In this document: in pieces, positions 8,392-17,712 of the stretch
Layout: every line of letters starts with the position of its first letter
How positions within the stretch are numbered: position 1 is the stretch's first letter
Assembly (NCBI GenBank): GCA_004376465.1
Contig: SOJU01000141.1
Span: forward strand, 1-38,787
Origin: Anaerolineales bacterium
Lineage (GTDB): Bacteria; Chloroflexota; Anaerolineae; Anaerolineales; E44-bin32
Direction: 5' to 3'
DNA length: 38,787 bases
Notes under the pieces: generated by a model
What the model saw: the letters and a program-made list of their open reading frames with translations, nothing else
Told to the model about the DNA's origin: nothing
Database searches by the model: none
Program-made: the position numbers and the translations under genes

Positions 8392-9500
8392 GGATAGGCA
8401 GCCGCGAACTTAAACTGGAGAGAAGAGAATCGCTATCTGGCTGGCAGGCAACAGGAATCTCCATCCTTGCCATCCTCGTCGCTCTTGCCATCTTCAGCAT
8501 CATTTTTATACTCGCCGGGATCAATCCGCTCACTGCCTACGCTGAAATCTTCTCCTACGCGTTCGCAAACCCCTTCGTCCTGCCATTGACGATGAATAGA
8601 TTCATCTTCATTTTGCTTTGCACGTATGCTTTCATCATCCCATTCGCAGCTGGATTATGGAACATCGGCATGGCCGGCCAGCTCTACGCGGGATCATTAA
8701 CCGTCTATGCTGTGCTGCTTGCGCTGGGGGTAAAAGAATTTCAATCCACCCAACTTCCCACAACGCTGGTGATATTAATGATGCTGATCGCGGCAATGCT
8801 TGGAGGCGCGTTCATTGGCGGGATCGCCGGATTCCTTAAAGGGAAATACAACGTCAATGAGATCGTGGTGACTATGATGTTGAATTTCATGACATTCTGG
8901 GTGGTTTCAGACTTTATCAAAGAAGGCGGCATTTTTATGAACCCTGGAGGAAGAGGTGAAAGTTTTGAGTTACCTCCATCCCTTCAACCTCCGTTAATCA
9001 TGGGTGTCCCTTTCACCATATTCATCGCCATTGGTGTGGCTTTGCTACTATATTTCGTGCTGCGTAGAACCAAAATCGGGTATGAAATTCGAGCGTACGG
9101 AGAGAATCCGACCGCAGCTGCATACGCCGGAATTAGTAATTTCTCAATCCCCTTGCTTGTATTTATTATGGGCGGAGCATTGGCTGGATTAGCCGGGTAT
9201 CACTACTTCGCTGCAGTTCCCGGGGTCTATAAAATCGCCAGGACTTATGGGTACTTCGGCGATCTTGCTTTTTATGGCATTATCTGCGGTTTAATTTCTC
9301 GGGGGAATCCATTGGCTGCCATCCCTGTGGCGTTTCTTTTTGGTGGGCTGTCAATTGGCGGCCGGCTCGTGCAGGGCAAGCTGGGTATGAGTTTCGGTGT
9401 TGATTACGCCCTGCTCGGTGTATTAATGATTACACTCGTCGCCTTTCAGTTTTTCTACAGGTATAAGTTTATTTGGGAAAATTCCCAAGGAGAGCCTTGA
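8388..9500 (+). CDS. BMP-type ABC transporter permease 1
   Basis: Inner-membrane channel subunit, 370 aa, of the branched-chain/BMP permease superfamily, in the YufP/NupP position. It has a cytoplasmic N-terminus of about 20 residues, then roughly 8-10 hydrophobic segments (GISILAILVALAIFSIIFILAG; LVILMMLIAAMLGGAFIGG). Family motifs seen are NIGMAGQ, the EAA-like loop KGKYNVNEIVVTMMLNF, and GYEIRAYGENPTAAAYAGI. The start overlaps the ATPase stop by 4 nt, and the TGA overlaps the ATG of permease 2. This packing indicates a stoichiometric ABCC transporter with the upstream BMP lipoprotein. Confidence 0.9.
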   Translation: MRIGSRELKLERRESLSGWQATGISILAILVALAIFSIIFILAGINPLTAYAEIFSYAFANPFVLPLTMNRFIFILLCTYAFIIPFAAGLWNIGMAGQLYAGSLTVYAVLLALGVKEFQSTQLPTTLVILMMLIAAMLGGAFIGGIAGFLKGKYNVNEIVVTMMLNFMTFWVVSDFIKEGGIFMNPGGRGESFELPPSLQPPLIMGVPFTIFIAIGVALLLYFVLRRTKIGYEIRAYGENPTAAAYAGISNFSIPLLVFIMGGALAGLAGYHYFAAVPGVYKIARTYGYFGDLAFYGIICGLISRGNPLAAIPVAFLFGGLSIGGRLVQGKLGMSFGVDYALLGVLMITLVAFQFFYRYKFIWENSQGEP

Positions 9501-10372
9501 TGTGGGAGTTCTTCATTAGGAGTCTAGATGCATCAACCATCTTCACAATTGCCGCGCTTGGTGAACTCATCGGGCAACGTTCGGGGATTCTCAATGTTGG
9601 CATCGAGGGTGTCATGCTCTTCGGCGCCACGCTGGGTTTTATCACCGCTAAAACCACCGGGAGCTATTTGCTCGGCTTCTTAGTGGGAATTGCCGTCGGA
9701 GGATTAATCGGACTTCTCCACGGATTTTTTTCCATAACGCTCGGAGGGGACCAAGTGGTAAGCGGCATGGGAATATGGATCCTGGGCTTCGGGCTCACCA
9801 CATATATCGGCAGCCCCTACACGGGTCCACTCGGAATGGAGAGGATCCCCACGATCCTGGGTCTCTCCCCCTTCTTCTTCGTGGCCATCGCCTTGACGAT
9901 AATCATTTGGTTCATATTATCGAAAACGAGCCTGGGATTACGTATTCGATCGGTCGGAGAGAGTCCAGAAGTTGCGGAGGTATCAGGCATTAGCGTCGCC
10001 AAGACGCGTTATCTGTGTGTTGTCGGCGGAGGGATGTTGATGGGCTTTGCGGGTGCTATCTTCTCCCTGGATTACAACCCGGTGTGGAGTTATAACTTCC
10101 TTCTCGGCAGGGGCTTTATCGCCCTCGCTCTTGTTTTCTTCTCAATGTGGAATCCTTTCATCCTCCTGGGTGGTTCCATCCTTTTCGGCACTCTCTGGCA
10201 GCTGTCGCTTAACCCACAGTTTATCCCTGGCCTTATGTCCCGATACAAATGGAGGACGGTGCCCTTCGCCATCACGCTTGGTGCCCTGCTGCTCATGTCT
10301 ACGAAGTGGTTCAGGACGAAATGGGGTGCGGCAACGCCCGAAGCGCTTGGACAACCTTACGTAAAAGATTGA
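9500..10372 (+). CDS. BMP-type ABC transporter permease 2
   Basis: Second channel subunit, 290 aa, in the YufQ/NupQ position. The track starts at TTG 9473. I choose ATG 9500 because it shares a TGATG junction with the previous stop and has AAGGAG 9-12 nt upstream. Motifs are LGELIGQRSGILNVGIEGVM near the N-terminus, GGDQVVSGMGIW for the coupling helix region, and GLRIRSVGESPEVAEVSGI. About eight membrane spans. Completes the importer. A 340-bp gap follows before the enzyme genes, so the enzymes may have an additional promoter. Confidence 0.9.
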   Translation: MWEFFIRSLDASTIFTIAALGELIGQRSGILNVGIEGVMLFGATLGFITAKTTGSYLLGFLVGIAVGGLIGLLHGFFSITLGGDQVVSGMGIWILGFGLTTYIGSPYTGPLGMERIPTILGLSPFFFVAIALTIIIWFILSKTSLGLRIRSVGESPEVAEVSGISVAKTRYLCVVGGGMLMGFAGAIFSLDYNPVWSYNFLLGRGFIALALVFFSMWNPFILLGGSILFGTLWQLSLNPQFIPGLMSRYKWRTVPFAITLGALLLMSTKWFRTKWGAATPEALGQPYVKD

Positions 10373-10712
10373 TATGCTAAGAACAATTTTCTCAAAGCAA
10401 CAGATTTATTCCATAGAGATGATCTATCTAATCGAAGCTACTTGCTGCCGCAGAACTACTCGTTAAGGGATCCTATAAACTCCATTCTCCATCAATATGA
10501 TCACAACTGCACCCTTTCTTCTCAAGAATTTATGGTTTTCTTTCGTCAGCCGAACATCTTATCAAAACAGTACCTCACAGCAATGTTGGAGCCCGCGAAC
10601 TTGGAATGACTCTTGAATTTATGCGACAATAGCGCAGAAGATGGAATCCCCAAGTAGTTTGCAGCGTGCGGATGGGAAGTTCACAACTCCACAGGTTTTA
10701 CGGAGACCATAA
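10373..10712. other. intergenic gap between importer and enzyme genes
   Basis: 340 bp, AT-richer than the flanking genes, with no ORF I would defend. A weak promoter-like pair, TTGGAA then GACAAT at about 18 bp (near 10599-10628), lies upstream of the CoA-transferase gene. No clear intrinsic terminator follows permease 2, so read-through is possible. Confidence 0.35.
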
Positions 10713-11921
10713 ATGAGTCCACTGAAGGGCATTCGAGTACTGGATCTTAGCCGGGCAATGGCAGGGCCGTATTGCACTATGATGCTCGGAGATCTAGGTG
10801 CGGACGTGATAAAAGTGGAGCGCCCAGGAAGCGGCGATGAAAGCCGTGGGTGGGGGCCGCCGTTTGTTGGGCAATCGAATGACAACCCCTCGGGTGAATC
10901 GACTTACTTCCTATCTGTAAATCGCAATAAACGCAGCATCACTGTTAATTTAAAGAGCAGCGAAGGGCAAGAAGTCATTCAGCGTTTAGCGAGCTTGTGT
11001 GATGTGCTCGTGGAGAACTTCCGGACTGGAGTGCTTGAAAAGCTGGGGTTGGGCTATGAAGACATGAAGAAACTCAATCCCAGCCTGGTGTATTGCTCCA
11101 TCAGTGGGTATGGGCGAACCGGCCCGTACGCCGGACGACCTGGCTACGATGTGATTATCCAGGCCGAGGGGGGGATGATGGGGATCACCGGTCCTGTTGA
11201 AGGGCCCCCTTCAAGGGTAGGTGTGCCGATCGTGGATATCACAACGGGCATGTTCGCGGCGACCTCCATCCTGGCGGCGCTGCGCGCCCGCGACCAAACG
11301 AATGAGGGACAACTCATCGACGTTTCGCTCTTCGATACGCAGGCAGCGCTCTTAACGAATGTTGCCTCCAGCTATCTGATTGGAGGAACCGATCCGCTCC
11401 GAATGGGGAATGACCACCCCAATCTGGCGCCCTACGGAGCCTTCCGCGCGAAAGATGGCTGGCTCGTCCTCGGCGTCGCCAACGAACGCCAATGGGAAAC
11501 CTTCTGTGCGGTAATTGATCGACCAGATTTCCGCGAGGATGTGCGCTTCAAGACGAATGGAGACCGTGTAGCTCATAGGGTTGAATTTGGTGAGATACTC
11601 AGCGAGGTTATCGCCACGCGCCCGGCGAGCGAATGGCTAAGCGCCTTGCGTAATGCCGGGCTTCCCTGCGGTCCTATCAATGACGTAGCCGCGGTCTTCG
11701 ATCACCCCCAGGTTCAGCCCAGGGAGCTGATATTGGAGGTGGAACATCCCAATGCCGGTCCGATTCACCTCACCGGGTTTCCTTATAAACTTACGCAGAC
11801 GCCGGCCGAACTACGGCATCCTCCTCCGCTGCTCGGGGAGCATACAGAGGATGTGCTCACGGAGATGTTGGGTTACTCTAAGGAGGAAGTCGCACAATTT
11901 CAGGAGCGAGGGGCGATTTAG
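10713..11921 (+). CDS. class III CoA-transferase (CaiB/BaiF family)
   Basis: Family III acyl-CoA transferase, 402 aa, the usual length for formyl-CoA/succinyl-CoA:carboxylate CoA-transferases. Visible hallmarks are LKGIRVLDLSR and AGPYCTMMLGDLGADVIKVE at the N-terminus, VNRNKRSITVNLKS, and GYDVIIQAEGG carrying the catalytic Asp (D146, equivalent to the acyl-Asp of formyl-CoA transferase). Also seen are ISGYGRTGPYAGRPGYD and the C-terminal PLLGEHTEDVL. GGAG lies 10 nt before the ATG. In context it probably activates a small carboxylate or amidated acid released by the ring-opening enzymes, or recovers CoA. The donor and acceptor cannot be told from sequence. Confidence 0.88.
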   Translation: MSPLKGIRVLDLSRAMAGPYCTMMLGDLGADVIKVERPGSGDESRGWGPPFVGQSNDNPSGESTYFLSVNRNKRSITVNLKSSEGQEVIQRLASLCDVLVENFRTGVLEKLGLGYEDMKKLNPSLVYCSISGYGRTGPYAGRPGYDVIIQAEGGMMGITGPVEGPPSRVGVPIVDITTGMFAATSILAALRARDQTNEGQLIDVSLFDTQAALLTNVASSYLIGGTDPLRMGNDHPNLAPYGAFRAKDGWLVLGVANERQWETFCAVIDRPDFREDVRFKTNGDRVAHRVEFGEILSEVIATRPASEWLSALRNAGLPCGPINDVAAVFDHPQVQPRELILEVEHPNAGPIHLTGFPYKLTQTPAELRHPPPLLGEHTEDVLTEMLGYSKEEVAQFQERGAI

Positions 11922-12003
11922 AATAATTCTACTAACCACCCTGAAGATCCTTTAGTGGGATCATCCATCTCGAAGTGAATTTTTCAAGGATTGTGGTGTT
12001 GTC

Positions 12004-13722
12004 ATGATATCTAAAGTAGAGATTCGATCCGGTGCATATTACGACTCGGTCATCCTCATGCAGCTGCAGCGAGAGCTCGCTGCTCTCCCCGATGTCATTG
12101 ATGCTGGTGTGGTGATGGGGACAGAGGCGAATAAGAATATTCTCAGTCAAAACAACATGTTGTCGCCCGAGGGTAAAGCTGCCGGGCCGGAGGATTTGCT
12201 AATTGTCGTGCAAGCTCCAAGCGGGAAGGTTGCACTGGACGCGCTGGGCAAAGTGGATGAGCTGCTTACCCGCCGACGCCAGGCCGCAGATCATGAATAC
12301 CGGCCAAAGAGCATTGAAACTGCAGCAGAGATGGCACCGGATGCGCGCTGGGCGCTCGTCTCTGTGCCGGGTCGCTACGCCGCCGACGTCACCCGAACTT
12401 TACTTAACCTGGAGAAGAATGTCTTCCTCTACAGTGACAATGTCACCCTCGAGGATGAGATTGCGATCAAGCAAGCAGCAAGAGAGAAGGGGTTAATGGT
12501 AATGGGTCCCGATTGCGGCACCGCAATCGTTAATGGCGTCGGACTGGGATTTGCAAACCAGGTGCACCGAGGCCCCATCGGATTGGTCGCTGCCTCAGGG
12601 ACAGGTCTGCAAGCGGTGAGTGTGCGCATCCACCAGCTGGGTAGCGGTATTACCCATGCCATAGGGACAGGTGGACGAGACCTCTCCGATGCGGTGGAGG
12701 CGATCACTGCATTTCAAGGGCTCGACCTCCTCCGGCGTGACCCCGATACGCAAGTCATCGTCTTAATTTCCAAACCCCCATCTGCAACCGTGGCAGAAAA
12801 ACTTGTGCAAGTTGCGCGGCTATCGGGCAAACCTGTGGTCGTAGATTTTATCGGCTATGCAAGCCCTGTCCGACAAGTGGAAAATGTGTTCTATGCAGCT
12901 TCCTTCGATGAGACTGCCGAGCTGGCTGTAAAGCTGGCTTCCGCTTCTTCCGAAGTTGCACCCTCAACAGAAGTGGACGCCAGTGCTTTTTCATCAACCC
13001 AACGCTACCTGCGCGGCCTCTTCTCGGGAGGCACATTGGCGTACGAAACCCTACTAATCTTGCAGGCGTACATCCCTGATGTTTATTCCAATGTCCCACT
13101 AAAGGAAGAACTCCGCCTACCCGACGCGTTAGTCAGTCAGGAGAACACCATCGTCGATCTCGGTGAGGATGAGTTCACTGTCGGACGCCTGCATCCGATG
13201 ATGGACAACGATCTTCGTATCCGCAGACTGGAGCAGGAAGCTTCCGACCCTGAAGTGGCCGTGCTCCTGCTCGACGTGGTCCTAGGTCACGGCGCACATC
13301 CCGACCCCGCCAGCGAGCTGGCGCCGGCGATCCAGAGGGCACTTGAGACTGCCAGTAAGGCGGGTCGCCATCTAGAGGCGGTCGCGGTCGTGGTCGGAAC
13401 GGATGAAGACCCGCAAGGTTTAGATGCGCAGATTTCACAGCTCGAAGCAGCGGGCGCTAAAGTCTGGACCAGCAACGAAGCCGCGGCGCGGTATGTGGGT
13501 CGCTTGATTCAAGCCCTCTCGCCCGAACCCGAGATCCATGACCACACGCCAGTAGATTTGAGTGTTTTGAAGGATTCGCTGTCGGCAATTAATGTTGGGG
13601 TGGAATCATTTGCCGAAAGCCTGTCGGCTCAGGATGCTTCTGTGATCCATGTGGATTGGCGTCCGCCAGCGGGTGGTAATCAGGAGCTGATGTCCATTCT
13701 TGAGAGGATGAAGGGTAAATGA
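12004..13722 (+). CDS. fdrA: FdrA family protein
   Basis: FdrA-type protein, 572 aa, built like a succinyl-CoA synthetase/ATP-citrate lyase-related chain. The N-terminal segment includes VEIRSGAYYDSVILMQLQ and GVVMGTEANKNIL, with a CoA/nucleotide-binding-like core MGPDCGTAIVNGVGLGFAN, GLVAASGTGLQAVSVRIHQLG and GITHAIGTGGRDLSDAVE. In E. coli, fdrA lies beside ylbE (DUF1116) and ylbF (DUF2877) in the allantoin region, and these have been linked to oxamate carbamoyltransferase. Here fdrA is separated from the DUF1116 gene by a nitrilase, and no DUF2877 gene is in the window. A carbamoyl- or acyl-transfer role in nitrogen-compound breakdown is inferred. Confidence 0.88.
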   Translation: MISKVEIRSGAYYDSVILMQLQRELAALPDVIDAGVVMGTEANKNILSQNNMLSPEGKAAGPEDLLIVVQAPSGKVALDALGKVDELLTRRRQAADHEYRPKSIETAAEMAPDARWALVSVPGRYAADVTRTLLNLEKNVFLYSDNVTLEDEIAIKQAAREKGLMVMGPDCGTAIVNGVGLGFANQVHRGPIGLVAASGTGLQAVSVRIHQLGSGITHAIGTGGRDLSDAVEAITAFQGLDLLRRDPDTQVIVLISKPPSATVAEKLVQVARLSGKPVVVDFIGYASPVRQVENVFYAASFDETAELAVKLASASSEVAPSTEVDASAFSSTQRYLRGLFSGGTLAYETLLILQAYIPDVYSNVPLKEELRLPDALVSQENTIVDLGEDEFTVGRLHPMMDNDLRIRRLEQEASDPEVAVLLLDVVLGHGAHPDPASELAPAIQRALETASKAGRHLEAVAVVVGTDEDPQGLDAQISQLEAAGAKVWTSNEAAARYVGRLIQALSPEPEIHDHTPVDLSVLKDSLSAINVGVESFAESLSAQDASVIHVDWRPPAGGNQELMSILERMKGK

Positions 13723-13735
13723 TCGGAGACCAGGA

Positions 13736-14641
13736 ATGAAGGAATTTATTGCCGCTTGTGTTCAGATCGCCATTACTCCCAATGACGTACAAGCTAACGT
13801 GTCGAAGGGTGTTAGCTGGTTGACGAAGGCTGTGAGCGAAAATGAAGCCGAGCTTGTCGTTTTTCCAGAGTCGGTGACGACCGGCTATGAAACCGGCCTG
13901 GATGCCGAGGGCTTATGGGACTTGGTCGACGAAGCTCCGGGATTGATCACCCAGGGGATCCAGGAAGCTGCTGATGAGCTTGGCGTCTATGTCGTCTGGC
14001 CATCCTACCGTCGGGGACCCGTGCGCGGAGACGTCTACAATTCGTCGATCTTGATAGGTCCGGATGGAGAGATCATAGGCATCTACGATAAAACCCACCC
14101 GGCGCCCTGGGAGCGACGCGATCACGGAGGATGGGCGCTCGTGGGTGATCACGCTGATGTATATGAAACTGAGCTGGGTACCCTGGGCATGATCATTTGC
14201 TACGACGGGGATTTCCCGGAGCTGTCGCGCATACTGGCGGTGAAGGGCGCTGAGATCATTGTTCGCGTATCCGCACTGCAGCGCAGTTTCGATATTTGGC
14301 TCATGACAAATTCTGCGCGAGCCTACGACAACCATGTGTATGTCATTGCCAGCAACCTGGTCGGACGGGATGCGAAGGATAACTACGGTTTTGGGCACAG
14401 TATGATCGTCAACCCGATCGCCTGGCGATTGGCGCAGGCGCGCGGCACCGAAGAAATCATCGCCGCTCGCCTTGATCCCGATCCCCTTCGCTACATCACC
14501 TGGGGTAGCAAACATCCACAAAATTTCGATCACCTGGAGGATCGCAACCTCGAACTTTATAAAGAGAGCCTTAAAGAAGCTCGATCTCGCTTCGAGATCG
14601 GGAAACATTTTCGACCGTCGGGGGCAGAGGGTGATAATTGA
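13736..14641 (+). CDS. nitrilase-superfamily carbon-nitrogen hydrolase
   Basis: Amidase/carbamoylase-type hydrolase of 301 aa. The Glu-Lys-Cys triad is intact: E45 in VVFPESVTTG, K119 in IYDKTHPAPWERR and C155 in MIICYDGDFPELSR. The length and the single-domain layout fit aliphatic amidase or N-carbamoyl amino acid hydrolase relatives. It starts 13 nt after fdrA, with a GGAGACCAGGA ribosome site just before the ATG. Its place between fdrA and DUF1116 suggests it cleaves an amide or ureide made in this pathway. A branch-specific substrate cannot be assigned. The Arg-rich segment YRRGPVRGD before the Lys motif may contribute to substrate choice. Confidence 0.9.
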   Translation: MKEFIAACVQIAITPNDVQANVSKGVSWLTKAVSENEAELVVFPESVTTGYETGLDAEGLWDLVDEAPGLITQGIQEAADELGVYVVWPSYRRGPVRGDVYNSSILIGPDGEIIGIYDKTHPAPWERRDHGGWALVGDHADVYETELGTLGMIICYDGDFPELSRILAVKGAEIIVRVSALQRSFDIWLMTNSARAYDNHVYVIASNLVGRDAKDNYGFGHSMIVNPIAWRLAQARGTEEIIAARLDPDPLRYITWGSKHPQNFDHLEDRNLELYKESLKEARSRFEIGKHFRPSGAEGDN

Positions 14642-14709
14642 GGTAGACCATTATTGTTTGATGACTAACTGGCAATAGCAAGCCAGCGTCATCGAGCAGG
14701 GGAGGACCC

Positions 14710-15951
14710 ATGGATATTGATAAGGCTAATTCAGAAGCGTGTGAACGAATGATGGAGTCTCGTCCGCTTGTAGTGGGTTTGGGGAAAGCGTTGGATGTGA
14801 TTCCGGACATGCGTGAGAATTTGTTGCTGCACGCCGGACCTCCCATCACCTGGGAAAGGGCGTCCGGACCCATGCGCGGCGCCATTACCGGAGCCTTGAT
14901 CTTCGAAGGCAAGGCGAAAGACGAAATAAGCGCCCAGGCTCTGGTTGAGTCGGGCAAGATAGCGCTTGAACCCTGTCATCACCACCAGGCGGTGGGACCG
15001 ATGGCCGGCGTCATCTGCCCATCTATGTCGGTTTATATCCTTGAGGACACGGTCCATGGGAACAAGTCCTTTTCTAACCTGAACGAGGGCTATGGCAAAG
15101 TGCTGCGCTATGGCGCTTACAGCGAGGAGGTATTAGAGCGCTTGCGCTGGATAGAGGAGGTGATGGCTCCGGTCTTGAATGATGCCATCCAGGCCAGCGA
15201 GGGGATCGACATCCGGGCGCTTCTGGCCGAAGCGCTGCACATGGGCGACGAAGGACACAACCGGAACAAAGCCGGTTCGGTGCTTTTCACGAAGATCCTC
15301 GCCCCATTCATCGTTAGGGTGACCAAAGACTCAGAAGTTGCCGCGCAAATCATAGAGAATTTGGGCGATAATGCTTTGACCGTACTCAACCCCGTCATGG
15401 CCGCCTGTAAAGCCATGGTCGATGCGGCTCACGGGATCAAAGGCAGCACCATCGTGAGCGTCATGGCCCGTAATGGCACGGATTTCGGGATCCGGATCAG
15501 CGGATTAGGCGACCGATGGTTTACCGCTCCAGTTGCCGTGCCGAAAGGGTTGTACTTCCCGGGTTTCACGGAAGAGGACGCGAGCGGGGATATTGGTGAT
15601 AGCACCATCACCGAGACGGCAGGCATTGGTGGTTTTGCTATGGCTAGCGCGCCAGCCATCGTCACATTCGTTAGCGGTACGCCAAGAGATGCGATAAACG
15701 CCACGCTGGAAATGTATGAAATCTGCTTCGCTGAGCACAAATACTTCACGATGCCCCCTCTCGATTTCCGGGGGACGCCGACCGGGATTGACATACGAAA
15801 GGTCGTCGAGAAAGGCATCACTCCCCGTGTGAACACGGGTATCGCCCACAAAGATGCAGGGGTGGGGCAGGTTGGAGCCGGTTTGGTGCGCCCACCGATG
15901 GAGATGTTCGAGGAGGCACTCGTGGCGTTTGCCAAAGAATACGATATTTGA
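14710..15951 (+). CDS. DUF1116 (YlbE-like) protein
   Basis: DUF1116 family protein, 413 aa, typical length. Recognisable segments are RPLVVGLGKALDVIPDM, LLHAGPPITWERASGPMRGA, CHHHQAVGPMAGV, LHMGDEGHNRNKAG and MARNGTDFGIRISGLGDRWF. The conserved His cluster and acidic residues suggest a binding or catalytic pocket. In E. coli the YlbE relative acts with FdrA and YlbF in carbamoyl transfer between oxamate and phosphate. A GGGGAGGACCC ribosome site precedes the ATG. With FdrA upstream, it is probably the second subunit of a carbamoyl (or related acyl) transferase. The usual third partner is not encoded nearby. Confidence 0.88.
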   Translation: MDIDKANSEACERMMESRPLVVGLGKALDVIPDMRENLLLHAGPPITWERASGPMRGAITGALIFEGKAKDEISAQALVESGKIALEPCHHHQAVGPMAGVICPSMSVYILEDTVHGNKSFSNLNEGYGKVLRYGAYSEEVLERLRWIEEVMAPVLNDAIQASEGIDIRALLAEALHMGDEGHNRNKAGSVLFTKILAPFIVRVTKDSEVAAQIIENLGDNALTVLNPVMAACKAMVDAAHGIKGSTIVSVMARNGTDFGIRISGLGDRWFTAPVAVPKGLYFPGFTEEDASGDIGDSTITETAGIGGFAMASAPAIVTFVSGTPRDAINATLEMYEICFAEHKYFTMPPLDFRGTPTGIDIRKVVEKGITPRVNTGIAHKDAGVGQVGAGLVRPPMEMFEEALVAFAKEYDI

Positions 15952-16021
15952 GCGTCGACGAAGATCATCCCTCGCCAAAATTGAATGTGAGCGGGAATAC
16001 AGATTTGAAAGTGAGGTTTGA

Positions 16022-17701
16022 ATGGATCGAGATCGTTTTATCAAAACCATGACAGATGCCAAACTTTATGACTTGACCCAGGATTGCAGTATCTTTACGC
16101 CTCCCTGGCCGGGAGAAAAATCACTGGAGGTTCATTTTTTCAAACGTGTGACAGGCGCCTATGGGGGAGGGCAGGGTGCGAATGGTCAGATCCTCAATTG
16201 GAGCAACACCGTAGGCACGCATTTGGTTGGAGAGCGAGCCTTCCATTCCGCGGGTAGAGCCATCGCCGATGTTGGTTTGAGAGATCTTTGTGGTCCGGGA
16301 GTCGTGGTCGATATTTCGGATGCGGTCTCCGACTACAGCCTGTACACCCCCGAGATGATCACTGAGCGGGCAACGGTCAAAGAGGGGGATATTCTGATTA
16401 TCAACACTGGATATCATAAATACTCGTGGGATCAACCTGATGTTTTCAATGAAGATGCGCAGGGCGGCGTCGAGTCGAAGGAGTTTGGATTCCTCGTTCG
16501 CCATCCTGGCCCCTCCCCCGACTTCTTCAAGTGGGCTTTGGAGATGAAACTAAAAGTCGTGGGGGTGGATTGTGGCTGCGCCGAACACCCGATGAACACG
16601 CCCATCCGCCGGATGCACGAGCGTGAGTTTCAGAAAGCCGAGGAGAAATTACTCAAAGAGCACGGAAAAACGTGGGATGAAATGTATCCGCAAGACGAAT
16701 ACTACAAGATGACCCACGCGGACATTCCCAACGCTCACTTGCTCTTCGTTGAATCCATAGTCGGCGACATTGACAAGCTGAAAAACCAACGTGCCTGGAT
16801 CATGATTATGCCCATCCCCTTCATGGAGGTCGAAACCGCATGGGCGCGTGTCTCTGCCCTAACGGCGCCGAAGGGCATGGAGGAAGAAGAGTTCATCAAG
16901 GTCATGAGCTCAGCTGAGATGCTGGATCTCACGATCCCATTCAGCGTCCAAACCCCTCAATGGCTGAATTACATTCCACTGAGCGTGACCTACACCAAGC
17001 GGGTCGGGGGCCAATTCTTCGGCATGGGCAGGAATGGTTCGATCTGCAATGCCAGCATCCACCTGGCGAGCCACATGGATGGCGAGATACACTTCTACCC
17101 AGCGGGTCGATCCATTGGAAAAGTCCCCTTAGAAGAATGGGTTGGACCGGGCGTTATTGCCGATATTTCACATCTGGTCAGCAATTCAAGTGTGTACACA
17201 CCCAAGATGATTGAAGAAGTGGTGGACATTCACAAGGGCGACATACTCATCATCAAGACGGGATGGCATAAATACGGGTGGAAAAGCCCTGAATCGGATG
17301 AATTCCGCTATATGGTGAATCACCCCGGTCCTTCCCCGGATTTCTCGGACTGGTGTGTGGACATGCAGATCAAGTGGATCGGGGTCGACGCCGTGAGCGC
17401 GGATCATCCCATGAACACCATCATGCGTATCTGGCACCCGAAGACTTTCGAGGAAGCCAACCGCAAGCTGATCGCCGATTTCGGCAAAGACTGGGATGAG
17501 ATGTACCCACTGGATAAGTACTACCAGGATATGCATCTGAATCTCTTCCCGAAGCGTATCGTCCATGCCGAAAACATGGGGCTCGACATCGATAAAGCCG
17601 AGAGCGGCAGGTATTACATCGGCTGCTACGTCCAAAAAGCCATGGAGGCCGAATCGATGTGGGGTAGATTCGTAGCTTTCAAGGAGAGCAGCGAAGGTTA
17701 G
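16022..17701 (+). CDS. tandem-fused cyclase (PF04199) metal-dependent hydrolase
   Basis: 559-aa protein made of two head-to-tail copies of the cyclase/kynurenine-formamidase-like fold (roughly residues 10-280 and 295-555). The copies share MLDLT/LYDLTQ starts, GPGVVVDIS / GPGVIADIS, YTPEMI / YTPKMI, KEGDILIINTGYHKY / HKGDILIIKTGWHKY, HPGPSPDF in both, and GVDCGCAEHPMNT / GVDAVSADHPMNT. The metal site of this family is H-x-G-T-H-x-D. The C-terminal copy keeps it as HLASHMD (H347, H351, D353). The N-terminal copy reads TVGTHLV, losing the first His and the Asp. Only the second half is therefore expected to bind the catalytic metal, while the first may be structural or allosteric. Single-copy relatives hydrolyse N-formyl or cyclic amides, which fits the operon. 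Confidence 0.88.
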   Translation: MDRDRFIKTMTDAKLYDLTQDCSIFTPPWPGEKSLEVHFFKRVTGAYGGGQGANGQILNWSNTVGTHLVGERAFHSAGRAIADVGLRDLCGPGVVVDISDAVSDYSLYTPEMITERATVKEGDILIINTGYHKYSWDQPDVFNEDAQGGVESKEFGFLVRHPGPSPDFFKWALEMKLKVVGVDCGCAEHPMNTPIRRMHEREFQKAEEKLLKEHGKTWDEMYPQDEYYKMTHADIPNAHLLFVESIVGDIDKLKNQRAWIMIMPIPFMEVETAWARVSALTAPKGMEEEEFIKVMSSAEMLDLTIPFSVQTPQWLNYIPLSVTYTKRVGGQFFGMGRNGSICNASIHLASHMDGEIHFYPAGRSIGKVPLEEWVGPGVIADISHLVSNSSVYTPKMIEEVVDIHKGDILIIKTGWHKYGWKSPESDEFRYMVNHPGPSPDFSDWCVDMQIKWIGVDAVSADHPMNTIMRIWHPKTFEEANRKLIADFGKDWDEMYPLDKYYQDMHLNLFPKRIVHAENMGLDIDKAESGRYYIGCYVQKAMEAESMWGRFVAFKESSEG

Positions 17702-17712
17702 GAGGTTCTGAA

